Origin: Candidatus Bathyarchaeota archaeon
Lineage (GTDB): Archaea; Thermoproteota; Bathyarchaeia; Bathyarchaeales; WAQA01
DNA: 5,191 bases
Assembly: GCA_015520475.1 (NCBI GenBank)
Contig: WAQA01000203.1
Span: forward strand, 1 to 5,191
Direction of reading: 5' to 3'
The translations under genes were made by a program, and so were the position numbers. Below, in pieces: positions 5,127 through 5,191 of the stretch. Each line of letters starts with the position of its first letter. Position 1 is the stretch's first letter. Under the pieces are notes generated by a model. The model worked only from the letters and a program-made list of their open reading frames with translations. It was not told the DNA's origin and searched no databases.

Positions 5127-5191
5127 ATGAAAACACAGCAGCAAGGGAAAACTCCATGTTTAGAGTTTCTCGTTATACTCATTCTTTATAC
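5127..5191 (+). CDS. Start of an unidentified gene, cut by the window end
   Basis: From ATG 5127 the frame stays open to the window edge: MKTQQQGKTPCLEFLVILIL and onward, 21 full codons. The main support is the TATA box at 5100-5107 placed for a leaderless message. The polar start followed by a hydrophobic run could be the opening of a membrane segment or a buried first helix of a small regulator; too little is present to assign a family. Confidence 0.45.
   Translation, partial: MKTQQQGKTPCLEFLVILILY

Overview
The window looks like archaeal chromosome. Likely promoters are A/T-rich TATA boxes 20-35 bp before start codons, several genes have no Shine-Dalgarno sequence (leaderless style), arginine is mostly AGA/AGG and isoleucine often ATA, and one surface protein carries several N-glycosylation sequons. 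The gene types (AmmeMemoRadiSam-type radical SAM enzyme, MOFRL-family glycerate 2-kinase, NYN-domain protein) fit an archaeon. No marker here fixes the phylum; a TACK/Bathyarchaeia-like lineage is only a guess.

Layout. Positions 1-1035 (minus) hold a radical SAM enzyme of the AmmeMemoRadiSam type whose 3' end runs off the window. A short divergent spacer (1036-1105) separates it from a complete glycerate 2-kinase (1106-2488, plus). Convergent to the kinase, with only 22 bp between stop codons, is a two-gene minus-strand operon: an N-terminally anchored, glycosylation-rich extracytoplasmic protein (2966-3604) followed, through an ATGA stop/start overlap, by a small polytopic membrane protein (2511-2969). 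These two products probably act together at the cell envelope.

Then comes about 0.9 kb (3605-4547) without a convincing gene. It is not featureless. It contains a diverged inverted duplication (3752-3813 against 3963-4017) with a perfect 16-bp core, a perfect 14-bp palindrome almost midway between the arms, and short open frames that look like gene or element debris. A doubtful 64-codon minus-strand ORF lies at 4093-4287. After a strong BRE/TATA promoter comes a NYN-domain (LabA/DUF88, PIN-like nuclease fold) protein at 4548-5075, in which the usual first catalytic aspartate is a tyrosine. A further leaderless gene begins at 5127 and leaves the window.

No tRNA, rRNA, CRISPR array or intact insertion sequence was seen. 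The radical SAM enzyme, kinase, envelope pair and NYN gene have no evident shared pathway. The most unusual structure is the inverted duplication in the gene-poor stretch; whether it is a mobile-element relic, a structured RNA or a regulatory dyad cannot be decided from this window alone.
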